Source of the DNA: Serratia sp. DD3
Lineage (GTDB): Bacteria; Pseudomonadota; Gammaproteobacteria; Enterobacterales; Enterobacteriaceae
Direction of reading: 5' to 3'
NCBI RefSeq assembly: GCF_000496755.2
Contig: NZ_AYKS02000100.1
Location: forward strand, 1 to 64,000
DNA: 64,000 bases
Shown here: piece by piece, positions 18,826 to 32,652 of the stretch
Layout: the number at the start of each line of letters is the position of its first letter
How positions within the stretch are numbered: the stretch's first letter is position 1
Translations under genes and position numbers: made by a program
The notes under the pieces: generated by a model
Seen by the model: the letters and a program-made list of their open reading frames with translations, nothing else
Database searches by the model: none
What the model was told of the DNA's origin: nothing

Positions 18826-19830
18826 TTAGATTAATGACTGGGTTTCCGGGAACCCAAAACGGATATTCAGGCACTGCACCGCCTGCGCCGCAGCCCCTTT
18901 CAACAGGTTATCCTCTGCTGCCACGGTAATCAGATGCTCACCCTGAACAGCAAAACCGATATCACAGAACGGCAGCCCCACCACAGATTTCAGCGCGGGC
19001 ATACCTTGGTCATACAACCGTACCAGCGGTTTATCGTCATAGGCCCCATGGTAAACCGCCGCCACATCTTGTGCGGTGACACCGGCTTTCAAACGGCAGG
19101 TGATGGTGGCCAAAATTCCGCGCGGGAAACTCCCTAAATGGGGGGTAAAGATCACCGGCACCCCTAGATGAGTTGCTATCTCTGGCTGATGACGATGGTT
19201 AAACAGGCCATAAGGCTGAAGGCTCACTTCGCAGAAACTGGTGGCAACACTGGCTTTACGGCCCGCACCGCTCACACCGCTGACGGCATTAATCACCGGC
19301 CATTGCGTCAGATCCAGTAGTTGTTTATCAATGAGCGGTTTTAAGGCCAATTGTGCTGCGGTCGGGTAGCAGCCAGGTACTGCAATCAACTGCGCCTGTT
19401 TGAGTTTTTCACCCTGCCACTCCGCCAGACCGTAAACTGCCTGAGACAGCCACTGTTCATGCTGGTGTTGAAAACCATAATATTGGCTATAGAATTGGCT
19501 ATCCTGTATACGGAATGCACCGGAGAGATCGAACACCACGCAACCCGCTGCCAGAAAGATGGGGGCGATGTCATGGCTCACCTCATGGGCGGTAGCCAGG
19601 AAAACCACATCAATGTCTTTTGCGGCAGCGGCAGGGTCAACCAGGGGTTGCAATGGCAGGTCAACGATACCTTTTAATTGAGGATGCAGGTCAGAAAGTA
19701 ATTTTCCTGCATCTGCACTTTGCGCTGAAACCGCTAAAGCGGTTATGTTCATATGTGGATGACGATTCAGGTAAGCCGTAAGCTCCGCTCCGGCATAACC
19801 GCTGGCACCAACAATCAGCGTATTCAACAT
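18826..19830 (-). CDS. argC: N-acetyl-gamma-glutamyl-phosphate reductase ArgC
   Basis: ArgC reduces acetylglutamyl phosphate with NADPH. The 334-residue protein has the Rossmann motif [11 protein letters not shown] at the N-terminus and the catalytic cysteine in [13 protein letters not shown] (about residues 150-162). The start [11 protein letters not shown] corresponds to E. coli. The first gene of argCBGH, it is divergent from argE across a control region with two ARG boxes. Confidence 0.97.
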   Translation of the reverse strand: MLNTLIVGASGYAGAELTAYLNRHPHMNITALAVSAQSADAGKLLSDLHPQLKGIVDLPLQPLVDPAAAAKDIDVVFLATAHEVSHDIAPIFLAAGCVVFDLSGAFRIQDSQFYSQYYGFQHQHEQWLSQAVYGLAEWQGEKLKQAQLIAVPGCYPTAAQLALKPLIDKQLLDLTQWPVINAVSGVSGAGRKASVATSFCEVSLQPYGLFNHRHQPEIATHLGVPVIFTPHLGSFPRGILATITCRLKAGVTAQDVAAVYHGAYDDKPLVRLYDQGMPALKSVVGLPFCDIGFAVQGEHLITVAAEDNLLKGAAAQAVQCLNIRFGFPETQSLI

Positions 19831-19977
19831 GTGGCCTTTCACCTTCTTGGCTAACAGTAAGAGTCATGGGTGACTCTGGTCGCAGGGTTTAAGCGCATAA
19901 TTGTGCCGGTCACCCCGATGGTTGAGCGTTGATGTTTTGAACAACATCCAGGCGTCGTTTCCTTTACGCTCTTATTT

Positions 19978-20016
19978 AATGTATTTTTATTCAGAATAAA
20001 TGCATGAATATTGATA
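19978..20016. promoter_or_regulatory. paired ARG boxes (ArgR operator) of argCBGH and argE
   Basis: Two 18-bp imperfect palindromes lie in the divergent promoter region: AATGTATTTTTATTCAGA (19978-19995) and AATGCATGAATATTGATA (19999-20016). They fit the ARG-box pattern wnTGAATwwwwATTCAnw and are separated by exactly 3 bp, the spacing that lets one ArgR hexamer bind both. Arginine would repress both transcription units. Confidence 0.85.
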
Positions 20017-20041
20017 CTACCCTAACCAAAGGCTGTCAACA

Positions 20042-21193
20042 GTGAAGATGAAATTACCCTCATTTATTGAGTTGTACCGGGCACTGATAAGCACAGAATC
20101 GATCAGTGCCACCGATGCTGACCTTGATCAGAGTAATGAAACATTAATCAACTTACTGGCCAGTTGGTTTAGCGATCTGGGTTTCCGTGTCGATGTACAA
20201 CCGGTGCCAGACACCCGCAACAAGTTCAACCTGTTGGCAAGTATGGGGGAAGGCCCCGGTGGGTTGCTGCTGGCCGGTCATACCGACACCGTACCCTATG
20301 ACCAGGGCCGCTGGACACGCGACCCCTTTACCTTAACCGAACACGACAACAAGCTTTATGGGCTGGGTACTGCCGATATGAAAGGCTTTTTTGCCTTTGT
20401 GCTCGATACAGTACGCGATATTGACCCCGGAAAACTGACTAAGCCGCTGTATATTCTGGCTACGGCAGATGAAGAAACCACCATGGCCGGGGCCCGTTAT
20501 TTTGCCGCCTCGAGCAAAATCCGCCCAGACTTTGCCATTATTGGCGAGCCGACATCTCTGCAGCCAGTACGTGCCCATAAAGGCCATATTTCCAATGCGA
20601 TCCGCATCGTGGGTCAGTCTGGTCATTCAAGCGACCCGGCTCGTGGCGTGAATGCCATCGATCTGATGCATGAGTCCATCGGGCATCTGATGACATTACG
20701 CAAGACACTGCAGGAGCGCTACCACAATCCCGCCTTTGCCGTGCCCTATCCAACCATGAACTTCGGTCATATCAACGGCGGAGATGCGGCCAACCGTATT
20801 TGTGCCTGTTGCGAATTACATATGGATATTCGCCCATTACCCGGTATGACACTGGATAACATCAACGAGCTGCTACACCAGGCACTGGCTCCCGTTATCC
20901 AACGCTGGCCGGGCCGTTTAACCATTGATGAACTGCATCCGCCCATTCCGGGTTATGAATGCCCTACCGACCACCACATGGTCGCGGTCATTGAGAAGTT
21001 GCTCGGCTCCCGTACCGAAGTGGTTAACTACTGTACCGAAGCGCCGTTTATCCAGAATGTGTGCCCAACGCTGGTGTTAGGGCCGGGTTCGATCAACCAG
21101 GCGCATCAACCTGACGAATATCTTGATATGGCGTTTATTGAGCCAACCCGTAGGTTGCTAGCAGAATTGGTCGACCATTTTTGCCAACAATAA
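20042..21193 (+). CDS. argE: acetylornithine deacetylase ArgE
   Basis: ArgE hydrolyses N-acetylornithine to ornithine with a di-metal centre. The 383 residues equal the E. coli length. Metal ligands are visible in [10 protein letters not shown] (His, Asp) and [11 protein letters not shown] (the catalytic Glu pair), with [15 protein letters not shown] after. The start is a GTG aligned to the E. coli N-terminus (MKMKLPSF), with AAAGG 9 nt upstream. The ATG two codons later would be 15 nt from it. Confidence 0.96.
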   Translation: MKMKLPSFIELYRALISTESISATDADLDQSNETLINLLASWFSDLGFRVDVQPVPDTRNKFNLLASMGEGPGGLLLAGHTDTVPYDQGRWTRDPFTLTEHDNKLYGLGTADMKGFFAFVLDTVRDIDPGKLTKPLYILATADEETTMAGARYFAASSKIRPDFAIIGEPTSLQPVRAHKGHISNAIRIVGQSGHSSDPARGVNAIDLMHESIGHLMTLRKTLQERYHNPAFAVPYPTMNFGHINGGDAANRICACCELHMDIRPLPGMTLDNINELLHQALAPVIQRWPGRLTIDELHPPIPGYECPTDHHMVAVIEKLLGSRTEVVNYCTEAPFIQNVCPTLVLGPGSINQAHQPDEYLDMAFIEPTRRLLAELVDHFCQQ

Positions 21194-21504
21194 CTGATGG
21201 ATAAACAGCAAGTAACAGTCCATTACTTACCTCTAAAGAGGTAGTTCGTCGGGTGATAAGCCAAACTGATAACCGATGGGCTGTAATTAAATTTCAGAAA
21301 ATACGCTGATTTTTATGTTTTTTTGCTAAAAATAGTGTCAATTAATGATTAGGCCAGCACGTGGCACGATGAAGTGAGTTGTCTTCACCAGACACGTGAA
21401 ATTTACTTACAAGATGAAAATTATGTACTCAATACTTTCAGGCGGCAGGCAGTAACGCCATAGCCAGGAGATGATGAGTTTACAGAGGAGTGGGTCAGGG
21501 TCAT
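21194..21504. other. argE-ppc intergenic region (311 bp)
   Basis: No gene is seen here. A perfect inverted repeat TACCTCT-AA-AGAGGTA lies at 21228-21243, 35 bp after argE, without a T-run. The rest is A/T-rich around 21290-21350 and presumably carries the ppc promoter and leader. Confidence 0.6.
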
Positions 21505-24141
21505 ATGAACGAACAATATTCGGCAATGCGCAGTAATGTCAGTATGCTCGGCAAATTGCTCGGCGATACGATTAAAGAAGCGCTGGGTGAACATATTCTC
21601 GATCGGGTTGAAACTATCCGTAAGCTGTCCAAATCTTCACGTGCAGGTAGTGAAGTCCATCGTCAGGAGCTGTTATCGACGCTACAAAACCTGTCTAATG
21701 ATGAACTGCTGCCCGTTGCTCGTGCTTTCAGCCAATTCCTGAATCTGACTAACGTTGCTGAGCAATATCATAGTATTTCGCCCCATGGTGAAGCCCTCAG
21801 CAACCCAGAAGCCTTGGCTCAACTGTTTGTTCGGCTGAAAGACAAAAAAATCAGCGACAAAGAATTACAGAATGCGGTGGCTGATCTCTCCATCGAATTG
21901 GTGTTGACCGCTCACCCAACCGAAATTACCCGTCGTACCCTGATCCACAAACTGGTTGAGGTTAACACCTGTCTCAGTCAGTTGGACCATAACGATTTGG
22001 CCGACTATCAGCGCAATAAAATCATGCGCCGCCTGCGCCAGTTGGTGGCACAGTCCTGGCATACCGATGAAATGCGTAAAAATCGCCCATCACCGGTTGA
22101 TGAAGCCAAATGGGGCTTTGCTGTGGTGGAAAACAGTCTGTGGGAAGGCGTACCCGCTTTCTTGCGCGAGTTTAACGAACAGTTGGAAAAATCCATTGAT
22201 TACCGCCTGCCAGTAGAAGCGGTTCCCATCAGATTTACTTCCTGGATGGGGGGAGACCGCGATGGTAACCCCAATGTTACTGCTGAAATCACTCGCCATG
22301 TGCTGTTATTAAGCCGCTGGAAAGCTTGTGACCTGTTTACTCGTGATATTCAGGTATTGGTTTCCGAGCTATCAATGACCGAATGTACGCCAGAGTTGCG
22401 TGCACTGGCGGGTGGTGACGAAGTACAAGAACCTTACCGCGAATTAATGAAGCAACTACGCAGCCAGTTGATGAGCACTCAGGACTACCTTGAAGAGTGC
22501 CTGAAAGGTCAACGTGTTCTGCGCCCGCACAACCTGCTGGAAAACAATGAGCAATTGTGGGAACCGTTATATGCCTGTTATCGCTCATTGGTCGCCTGTG
22601 GCATGGGCATCATTGCCAACGGCCAACTGTTGGATACGCTACGCCGCGTGCGCTGCTTCGGTGTCCCGCTGGTTCGTATCGATGTTCGCCAGGAAAGCAC
22701 TCGCCACACTGAAGCCCTCGCCGAACTGACACGCTATCTGGGGCTAGGGGATTATGAAAGCTGGTCAGAAGCCGATAAGCAGGCATTTTTGATCCGTGAG
22801 TTAAGCTCCAAGCGCCCGTTGATTCCTTTGAAATGGGAACCCAGCAGCGAAACCAAAGAAGTACTGGAAACCTGCAAAGTGATCGCCGAAGCACCACAAG
22901 GTTCCATTGCCGCTTATGTCATTTCGATGGCGCGCACCCCGTCTGATGTATTAGCGGTGCATCTGCTGCTGAAAGAAGCCGGTTGTCCATTCGCTCTGCC
23001 CGTCGCGCCACTGTTTGAAACGCTTGACGATCTGAACAATGCCGACGATGTCATGACACAGTTGCTGAATATTGACTGGTATCGTGGCTTTATTCAGGGC
23101 AAGCAGATGGTGATGATCGGTTATTCCGACTCCGCGAAAGATGCCGGGGTAATGGCCGCCTCTTGGGCGCAATACCGGGCACAGGATGCGCTGATCAAAA
23201 CCTGTGAAAAAGCAGGCGTCGCCCTGACGTTGTTCCATGGTCGTGGTGGCTCCATTGGCCGTGGCGGTGCGCCGGCTCATGCTGCACTGCTATCGCAACC
23301 ACCAGGCAGCCTGAAAGGTGGCTTACGTGTTACCGAACAAGGGGAGATGATCCGCTTTAAATTCGGTCTGCCTGAAGTCACCATCAGTAGTCTGGCGCTG
23401 TATACCAGTGCGATTTTGGAAGCCAACCTACTGCCGCCACCGGAACCCAAGCCAGAATGGCGCACATTAATGGACGAACTGTCCGAGACTTCATGCAAAA
23501 TGTACCGGGGTTATGTGCGTGAAAATCCGGATTTTGTCCCCTATTTCCGTGCGGCGACACCAGAACAGGAGCTAGCTAAGCTGCCCCTGGGTTCGCGCCC
23601 GGCCAAACGGCGCCCGAACGGCGGCGTAGAAAGCCTGCGTGCTATTCCATGGATCTTCGCCTGGACCCAGAATCGCCTAATGCTGCCAGCCTGGCTGGGT
23701 GCAGGTGCGGGTTTGCAAGAAGCAGTGAAAGCGGGCAAGCAAGACCAGTTAGAAGCCATGTGCCGCGACTGGCCGTTCTTTTCTACCCGCATTGCTATGC
23801 TGGAAATGGTGTTTTCCAAGACCGATCTCTGGTTGACGGAATACTATGATCAGCGCTTGGTGGATAAGTCACTGTGGCCATTGGGCAAACAGTTACGTGA
23901 TCAGTTGGAGAGCGATATCAAGGCCGTGCTGACCATCGCCAATGACGATCATTTGATGGAAGCGCTACCGTGGATCGCTGAATCTATCGCCTTGCGTAAT
24001 GTTTATACCGATCCGCTCAACGTTCTGCAGGCAGAGCTGCTGTACCGCTCACGCCAGTTGGAACAACCGGATCCCCAAGTTGAACAGGCGCTGATGGTCA
24101 CTATCGCCGGTGTTGCTGCCGGGATGCGTAACACTGGCTAG
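21505..24141 (+). CDS. ppc: phosphoenolpyruvate carboxylase Ppc
   Basis: Ppc carboxylates phosphoenolpyruvate to oxaloacetate, refilling the TCA cycle. The 878-residue protein is very close to E. coli Ppc (883). The catalytic His lies in [13 protein letters not shown] near residue 138 and the glycine-rich active-site loop [12 protein letters not shown] near residue 580. The C-terminus is MRNTG. The small length difference falls in two variable loops (near residue 120 and near the C-terminus). The start MNEQYSAM was taken over an upstream frame extension of five codons. Confidence 0.97.
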   Translation: MNEQYSAMRSNVSMLGKLLGDTIKEALGEHILDRVETIRKLSKSSRAGSEVHRQELLSTLQNLSNDELLPVARAFSQFLNLTNVAEQYHSISPHGEALSNPEALAQLFVRLKDKKISDKELQNAVADLSIELVLTAHPTEITRRTLIHKLVEVNTCLSQLDHNDLADYQRNKIMRRLRQLVAQSWHTDEMRKNRPSPVDEAKWGFAVVENSLWEGVPAFLREFNEQLEKSIDYRLPVEAVPIRFTSWMGGDRDGNPNVTAEITRHVLLLSRWKACDLFTRDIQVLVSELSMTECTPELRALAGGDEVQEPYRELMKQLRSQLMSTQDYLEECLKGQRVLRPHNLLENNEQLWEPLYACYRSLVACGMGIIANGQLLDTLRRVRCFGVPLVRIDVRQESTRHTEALAELTRYLGLGDYESWSEADKQAFLIRELSSKRPLIPLKWEPSSETKEVLETCKVIAEAPQGSIAAYVISMARTPSDVLAVHLLLKEAGCPFALPVAPLFETLDDLNNADDVMTQLLNIDWYRGFIQGKQMVMIGYSDSAKDAGVMAASWAQYRAQDALIKTCEKAGVALTLFHGRGGSIGRGGAPAHAALLSQPPGSLKGGLRVTEQGEMIRFKFGLPEVTISSLALYTSAILEANLLPPPEPKPEWRTLMDELSETSCKMYRGYVRENPDFVPYFRAATPEQELAKLPLGSRPAKRRPNGGVESLRAIPWIFAWTQNRLMLPAWLGAGAGLQEAVKAGKQDQLEAMCRDWPFFSTRIAMLEMVFSKTDLWLTEYYDQRLVDKSLWPLGKQLRDQLESDIKAVLTIANDDHLMEALPWIAESIALRNVYTDPLNVLQAELLYRSRQLEQPDPQVEQALMVTIAGVAAGMRNTG

Positions 24142-24158
24142 GTGATACTCAATCTCAA

Positions 24159-24188
24159 CCCAAGGTACTGCCATTACAGTACCTTGGG
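24159..24188. terminator. bidirectional terminator between ppc and metF
   Basis: CCCAAGGTACTG (24159-24170) and CAGTACCTTGGG (24177-24188) form a perfect 12-bp stem with a 6-nt loop between two convergent genes. The flanks are AT-rich but lack a long T-run. Confidence 0.7.
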
Positions 24189-24215
24189 TATTATCAGTGT
24201 TATATCCGCGTTTAT

Positions 24216-25164
<949 letters not shown>

Positions 25165-25330
25165 AAAGAGAAAATGCCGGATGTTGCCTGAAGAGTCAAC
25201 AGGAAAGTAAGCGTAAGACGATGATTAATCCTCACGCTATGTGAAAAAATTTCATGTTCGGGGTCACAAGCGCCATCATTCAAGTGGCGAGGATAGCCCT
25301 GGCAGCTTGAATGACGACGGATAGGGCGAC

Positions 25331-27766
25331 TTAAAGTAACTGTGCCAAACGGTTAAGATCAGACTGAATTGCCCCGGCGGTAACATCGCGCCCAGCCCCT
25401 GGGCCACGGATCACCAGTGGGTTATCCCGATACCAACGGCTTTCAATGGCAAACACGTTGTCACAAGGCAACAGCGAAGCCAGTGGATGTTCTGGTCGCA
25501 CCGCCTCAACCCCCACACGCGCTTTACCATTGGCATCGAAACGCGCCACGTGACGCAGCACCAAGCCCATTTCGTTGGCGGCTTCATAACGCTGCAACAT
25601 TTGCTGATTCAGGGTATCGCCGTTTTCAAAAAACTGATCGATAGAACCTTGCTCGGCACCTGCTGGCACCAACGATTCAACACGAACCTGGTTAGGCTCA
25701 AGGTCATAACCCGCTTCCCGCGCCAAGATCACCAGTTTGCGCATCACATCCTGCCCCGACAGATCAGCCCGTGGGTCCGGTTCCGTCAACCCTTGCTGCC
25801 AGGCCTGATCCACCAGTTCAGTAAAGGGCACCGTGCCGTCAAACTGCAGGAATAACCAAGAGAGGGTACCGGAGAAAACACCACTGATCGCCAAGATACT
25901 GTCACCGCTGTCGCGTAGATCGCGTACCGCATAATTCACCGGCAACCCGGCACCCACCGTGGCGTTATACAACCAGTGACGCCCGGTCTTGGCAAACGCA
26001 TCACGCACCTGACGGTAATTGGCACCACTGGACGCCCCGGCAAGTTTATTGGCACTGATCACATGAAAACCATAACTGGCAAAATCCAGATACTGATCCG
26101 CCAGATTGCCACTGGCAGTGACATCAAGAACCACCAAATCATCAAACGGGTGTGCTCGCATCCACAAGAACAGGGATTCTTCATCCAACTGCTGGGCTTC
26201 TTCGTCAAAGAACGCTAACGCACGGCTGGCATCCAGCCCCTGGTAATCCAGTAAACTGCGGCTGCTATCCACCACCCCCGCCAGAATAAATTCAAAGCCA
26301 CTACGCGCAGAGAGGTTGGTCTGTTCACGAGCAAACAATTCCAACCAACGCGAGCCGATATTACCCTTGCCAAACAACACCAGCCCAATGCGCTTTTCCG
26401 CTCGGAACAGCGTCTGGTGCAAGCCCTGGATCAACAGACTGGTGGGCCCCTGGCGTAATACAGCTACCAGGCTGATGCCATCTTCTGCTTGCCAGATAAA
26501 TTCTACCGGTTGATCTTTCAATTGCTGATAGAAGCGATGGCTATGCAGCGGATTCTTACCAACGCCAGCGCCGACCAACGCCACCAGCGCCAAGCCTTCA
26601 CGCAGTTGTAACGTACCGGGCAACCCCGCCGCCTGTAAGATGTCCAGTGCACTCCCCGCTACTTCCGAGGTATAGCACAATTGGATCAGACTACGATCGG
26701 GGTGCAGCCCCACCGCCAAGGGTTTTATCTGTGCACGCTTGAGCACCAGTTCCAGCTCTTGCCGCCCCAGCTTGAAGTCACGCTGCGGAGCGACACTGAA
26801 CTCAATCAGGCAAACATCATCATGGCTGGTGACTATCTTGGCACCGGTACCGGAGGCCAACACACGTTCAATACGTGTCGAGCCCTGCTCAGGTTGGTAG
26901 CTACAACGTAGTTGTAAATCAATATCGCTGCCAGATACCGGCTGCAATGTCCGGGTATGCAGAACCGGTGCCGCGAGACGTGCCAATTCGCTGGCTTCAT
27001 CCAGACGCAACAGCGGCAACAGGCAGGCATCTTTCACTTTGCGCGGATCCGCACTGTAAACACCCGCGACATCGCTCCAGATAGTGACCCGCTCTACGCC
27101 CACCAATGCACCAACTTGCGTTGCAGAATAGTCACTACCATTACGCCCGAGCAACACCGTTTCACCGGCGTCATTACGCGAGATAAAGCCAGTCACCACC
27201 AGGCGTTTGCCAGGGTGCTGTGCCAACAGTTGCTGCAACAGTGGATAAGAGCGGCCTTCATCCACCTGCGGTTGTGCAGCACGTTCAGCGCGCAGGAAAT
27301 CACGGGCATCTAGCCATATCGCCTGCATATCCTGCTGGTTCAATACGGCGGCCATCAGCCGGGCAGACCAGATTTCCCCATGCCCCACCACTTCGGCATA
27401 GGCAGCATCGTCAACGTGACCATCCAGCAAAATGGCCAAACGCTCAAGATCGCGGATAAACTCGTCAACCAATGGCTGTGAACGCTCAGACGGTAATAAC
27501 CCCCTGATCAGTTCACTGTGATAATGGCGCAGCGTCTGCTGCGCCTGATGTGCCGCCAAGCGATCACTCTGGCTTAGTTTTAACCAGTTGATCAGTTGAT
27601 TCGTCGTGCTACCAGCAGCCGAAACCACCATCAGGTCGCCAGGTCGGCTATATTCCGCCATAATCCCGGCAACCCGTGAATAACACTTCACATCAGCCAG
27701 ACTACTGCCACCAAATTTATGTAGCTGCCGCCCACTCACCGGTCCTGCTACCGCAATTGCATTCAT
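25331..27766 (-). CDS. metL: bifunctional aspartokinase II / homoserine dehydrogenase II MetL
   Basis: MetL phosphorylates aspartate and, in its second half, reduces aspartate semialdehyde to homoserine, feeding methionine synthesis. The 811-residue protein has the kinase signature KFGGSSLADV at the N-terminus and LLGRNGSDYSAT near residue 208. A homoserine dehydrogenase domain begins near residue 450, with LVLFGKGNIGSRW as its NAD(P)-binding loop. Length equals E. coli MetL (810). It starts 2 bp after metB, so the two form an operon. Confidence 0.97.
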   Translation of the reverse strand: MNAIAVAGPVSGRQLHKFGGSSLADVKCYSRVAGIMAEYSRPGDLMVVSAAGSTTNQLINWLKLSQSDRLAAHQAQQTLRHYHSELIRGLLPSERSQPLVDEFIRDLERLAILLDGHVDDAAYAEVVGHGEIWSARLMAAVLNQQDMQAIWLDARDFLRAERAAQPQVDEGRSYPLLQQLLAQHPGKRLVVTGFISRNDAGETVLLGRNGSDYSATQVGALVGVERVTIWSDVAGVYSADPRKVKDACLLPLLRLDEASELARLAAPVLHTRTLQPVSGSDIDLQLRCSYQPEQGSTRIERVLASGTGAKIVTSHDDVCLIEFSVAPQRDFKLGRQELELVLKRAQIKPLAVGLHPDRSLIQLCYTSEVAGSALDILQAAGLPGTLQLREGLALVALVGAGVGKNPLHSHRFYQQLKDQPVEFIWQAEDGISLVAVLRQGPTSLLIQGLHQTLFRAEKRIGLVLFGKGNIGSRWLELFAREQTNLSARSGFEFILAGVVDSSRSLLDYQGLDASRALAFFDEEAQQLDEESLFLWMRAHPFDDLVVLDVTASGNLADQYLDFASYGFHVISANKLAGASSGANYRQVRDAFAKTGRHWLYNATVGAGLPVNYAVRDLRDSGDSILAISGVFSGTLSWLFLQFDGTVPFTELVDQAWQQGLTEPDPRADLSGQDVMRKLVILAREAGYDLEPNQVRVESLVPAGAEQGSIDQFFENGDTLNQQMLQRYEAANEMGLVLRHVARFDANGKARVGVEAVRPEHPLASLLPCDNVFAIESRWYRDNPLVIRGPGAGRDVTAGAIQSDLNRLAQLL

Positions 27767-27768
27767 GC

Positions 27769-28929
27769 TTACCTCGTTGCCGCTGCCTGGAAGGCTTGTT
27801 CCAGATCACTAATCAAATCTTCGCTGTCTTCAATACCCACAGAAACACGTAACAAACTGTCAGAAATGCCAGCAGCGGCGCGCGCTTCTGGCGCCATCCC
27901 GGCATGGGTCATGGTCGCCGCATGTGAGATCAGGCTTTCTACCCCACCCAGTGATTCCGCCAAAGTAAACAGTTGCAGCGCAGAGAGAAAACGGCGTAAC
28001 AACGCCTCATCACCATCAAGCTCAAAGCTGAGCATGGCACCAAACCCGCGCTGCTGGCGGCAGGCAATCTCATGGCCTGGGTTTTCCGGCAAGGAAGGAT
28101 GATACAACTTTTTAACCAAGGGTTGCTGTTGCAGATAACTGACAATTGCTTCGGCATTATGCTGTGCGGCTTTGATTCGTGGTGATAAAGTCCTTATGCC
28201 ACGCAATAACAGATAGCTATCGAATGCCGCCCCGGTCACGCCGATATTGTTCGCCCACCAAGCCAGTTCCACCGCCAGCTCCGGATCCTTGGCAATCACC
28301 GCGCCGGCCACCACATCGGAGTGACCATTCAGGTACTTGGTACAAGAATGCACCACCAGATCAGCCCCCAGTGCCAGTGGCTGTTGCAAGGCAGGGCTGA
28401 GGAAAGTGTTGTCGACAACCGCCAATGCCCCCACCTGGTGTGCGGCTTGGCAGATTGCCGCGATATCCACCACACGTAATAACGGGTTACTGGGCGTTTC
28501 GATTAATACCATTTTCGGTTTTTGTGCCAATGCCTGCTGCAATGCAACGGGGTTGCTCTGATCAACAAACAACACCTGATACGCACCACGTTTGCTGAGG
28601 CTATCAAACAGACGGTAACTGCCACCATAGCAGTCATGAGGTGCCACCAGCAGGTCGCCAGGCTTGAGCAATACCGTCGTCACCAGATGGATCGCCGACA
28701 TACCGCTTCCCGTCATCACCGCACCGGCGCCCCCTTCCAGTTCTGCTAGCGCACGTTGCACCACATCACGGGTCGGGTTTCCACGGCGTGAATAATCATG
28801 AGCACGAGGTTGGTTGAAGTCGATGAAATTGTAAGTACTTGAAAGATGGATCGGTGGGACAACACAACCGTACTGCTCATCATCGTTCAGGCCGCTACGC
28901 ACGGCAATCGTGGCTGGTTTATGTGTCAT
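27769..28929 (-). CDS. metB: cystathionine gamma-synthase MetB
   Basis: MetB joins succinylhomoserine and cysteine to cystathionine, a PLP-dependent step of methionine synthesis. The 386-residue protein carries the PLP-lysine motif SCTKYLNGHSDVVAGA near residue 198 and the YSRRGNPTRD motif near residue 46, as in E. coli MetB. It is the first gene of metBL and is divergent from metJ across a shared met-box operator. Confidence 0.97.
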   Translation of the reverse strand: MTHKPATIAVRSGLNDDEQYGCVVPPIHLSSTYNFIDFNQPRAHDYSRRGNPTRDVVQRALAELEGGAGAVMTGSGMSAIHLVTTVLLKPGDLLVAPHDCYGGSYRLFDSLSKRGAYQVLFVDQSNPVALQQALAQKPKMVLIETPSNPLLRVVDIAAICQAAHQVGALAVVDNTFLSPALQQPLALGADLVVHSCTKYLNGHSDVVAGAVIAKDPELAVELAWWANNIGVTGAAFDSYLLLRGIRTLSPRIKAAQHNAEAIVSYLQQQPLVKKLYHPSLPENPGHEIACRQQRGFGAMLSFELDGDEALLRRFLSALQLFTLAESLGGVESLISHAATMTHAGMAPEARAAAGISDSLLRVSVGIEDSEDLISDLEQAFQAAATR

Positions 28930-28990
28930 AGGGTATCTCGGCTCTCGGAAAGTGGGAGAATGAAGCCTAAAGATTAACCCCAGCAGAAAT

Positions 28991-29038
28991 AGACGTCAAT
29001 ACATCTAGCCATCTAAACTTCTTTGCGTATAGATTGAG
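28991..29038. promoter_or_regulatory. met-box array between metB and metJ
   Basis: Tandem 8-mers run AGACGTCA, ATACATCT, AGCCATCT, AAACTTCT, with weaker units TTGCGTAT and AGATTGAG after. The first four clearly fit the MetJ consensus AGACGTCT. They sit 62 bp upstream of metB. The rest of the 429-bp gap to metJ holds the metJ leader and no gene I can support. Confidence 0.85.
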
Positions 29039-29358
29039 CAAAAAGAAAATACCCGCTAACATTGTAGTTCTATTCGGATATTGTACTTCTATTCGGATTT
29101 ATTCAGGTTGCAGAACAGAAGCGCAATCGGTTTTTAAACTGTACTGCCGCTCCCCCGCGAGGGATGAGCCAGATAACGCAACCAACACCACGACCCCTTG
29201 CAGTATGAAGGGTATCGGTGGGATAGAGATTTCATCGATACTATTCAATGACCTTTGTCGTGTAAAATTGATATTTATTGAGTGAGAACAACGAAAATCG
29301 GGCATAATTGGCTGGTTTTTAGAATTTTGTAATTTCCAAACAAATCTTAAGGTGTCCC

Positions 29359-29676
29359 ATGGCTGAGTGGAACGGCGAGTATGTCAGCCCTTACGCTGAA
29401 CACGGTAAAAAAAGCGAGCAAGTAAAAAAAATCACGGTATCCATTCCGCTGAAGGTCTTGAAGATCCTGACTGATGAACGGACCCGCCGCCAGGTCAACA
29501 ATCTGCGCCACGCGACAAACAGCGAATTGCTATGCGAAGCATTTCTACATGCTTTTACTGGTCAGCCATTACCCGATGATGAAGATCTGCGTAAAGAGCG
29601 GAGTGATGAAATCCCGGAAGTCGCAAAAGTGCTGATGCGTGAATTAGGGGTGGACCCTGATACCTGGGAATATTGA
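29359..29676 (+). CDS. metJ: methionine repressor MetJ
   Basis: MetJ binds met boxes with S-adenosylmethionine as corepressor. The 105-residue ribbon-helix-helix protein starts [20 protein letters not shown], with the DNA-contacting strand [15 protein letters not shown] and the [20 protein letters not shown] helix, nearly identical to E. coli. It is divergent from metBL and so probably autoregulated. Confidence 0.98.
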   Translation: MAEWNGEYVSPYAEHGKKSEQVKKITVSIPLKVLKILTDERTRRQVNNLRHATNSELLCEAFLHAFTGQPLPDDEDLRKERSDEIPEVAKVLMRELGVDPDTWEY

Positions 29677-29701
29677 TAGCCTAGCCAACAGACAAAAATG
29701 C

Positions 29702-29724
29702 AAAAGGCGCCCAAGGCGCCTTTT
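29702..29724. terminator. bidirectional terminator between metJ and rpmE
   Basis: AAAAGGCGCC (29702-29711) and GGCGCCTTTT (29715-29724) form a 10-bp stem with a 3-nt loop. A T-run follows on the plus strand and an A-run precedes it, serving both convergent genes. Confidence 0.88.
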
Positions 29725-29742
29725 GTCTGACTGCAAGAAAAC

Positions 29743-29958
29743 TTACTTCTTGCTGCCTGGTACGCTGAAACGCTTGTTGAAACGGTCAACGCGACCACCG
29801 GAAGCAACATCACGCTGCTTACCAGTATAGAACGGGTGGCATTCGCCACAAACGTCCAGGTTCAGATTATGACCCACAGTAGAGCGGATCTTGATCACAT
29901 TACCGCAAGAGCAGTTCGCAGTAACTTCTTCGTATTTTGGGTGAATACCTTTTTGCAT
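29743..29958 (-). CDS. rpmE: 50S ribosomal protein L31 (zinc-binding type)
   Basis: L31 sits at the 50S/30S interface. The 71-residue protein begins [20 protein letters not shown] and has the four zinc-ligand cysteines (C16, C18, C37, C40) of the C+ type, in CSCGN and DVCGECHPF. That type serves as a zinc reserve. It is divergent from priA and convergent with metJ. Confidence 0.98.
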   Translation of the reverse strand: MQKGIHPKYEEVTANCSCGNVIKIRSTVGHNLNLDVCGECHPFYTGKQRDVASGGRVDRFNKRFSVPGSKK

Positions 29959-30076
29959 GGGGGAACCTCAGTTAAGGCCGTGTCGCTATCCAGCCGTGTT
30001 CCGCCAGACACCACACGTAGTTAATCATCATATTTGATATGGAATTATATCAAAGGCGGCAAATTATACAGAATAA

Positions 30077-32353
<2,277 letters not shown>

Positions 32354-32652
32354 GTTGAAAACAACCTGGTTGAGCGGGGTAAGGCAGAGGTTAATCTTAC
32401 CAATTTGCGATCTAACACGGGAAAACCTTCCCGTATCACACTTTTTATGCAAATTAAGCAATAAAAGCAGATCGTAATCTGTTTATACTCAAGCTCATTC
32501 AAGTAACCTATGGCAGTAATGCAAGGAGGGGATGAGTCACTGAAGGCCCCCAGCGTAGATGGCTCGACTAAACCGTCACACCACCAAACGCCTGCTTGAT
32601 GAAATAGCTGAAGTAACTGCGTTGACTTAGGGATAATGCAAGGAGAGAGGCG
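32354..32652. other. priA-cytR intergenic region (299 bp)
   Basis: No gene is seen here. Near 32484-32503 it carries TATACTCAAGC followed by TCATTCAAG, a copy of the dispersed repeat found elsewhere in this window. AGGAGAGAGG just before 32653 is the cytR ribosome binding site. Confidence 0.5.
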
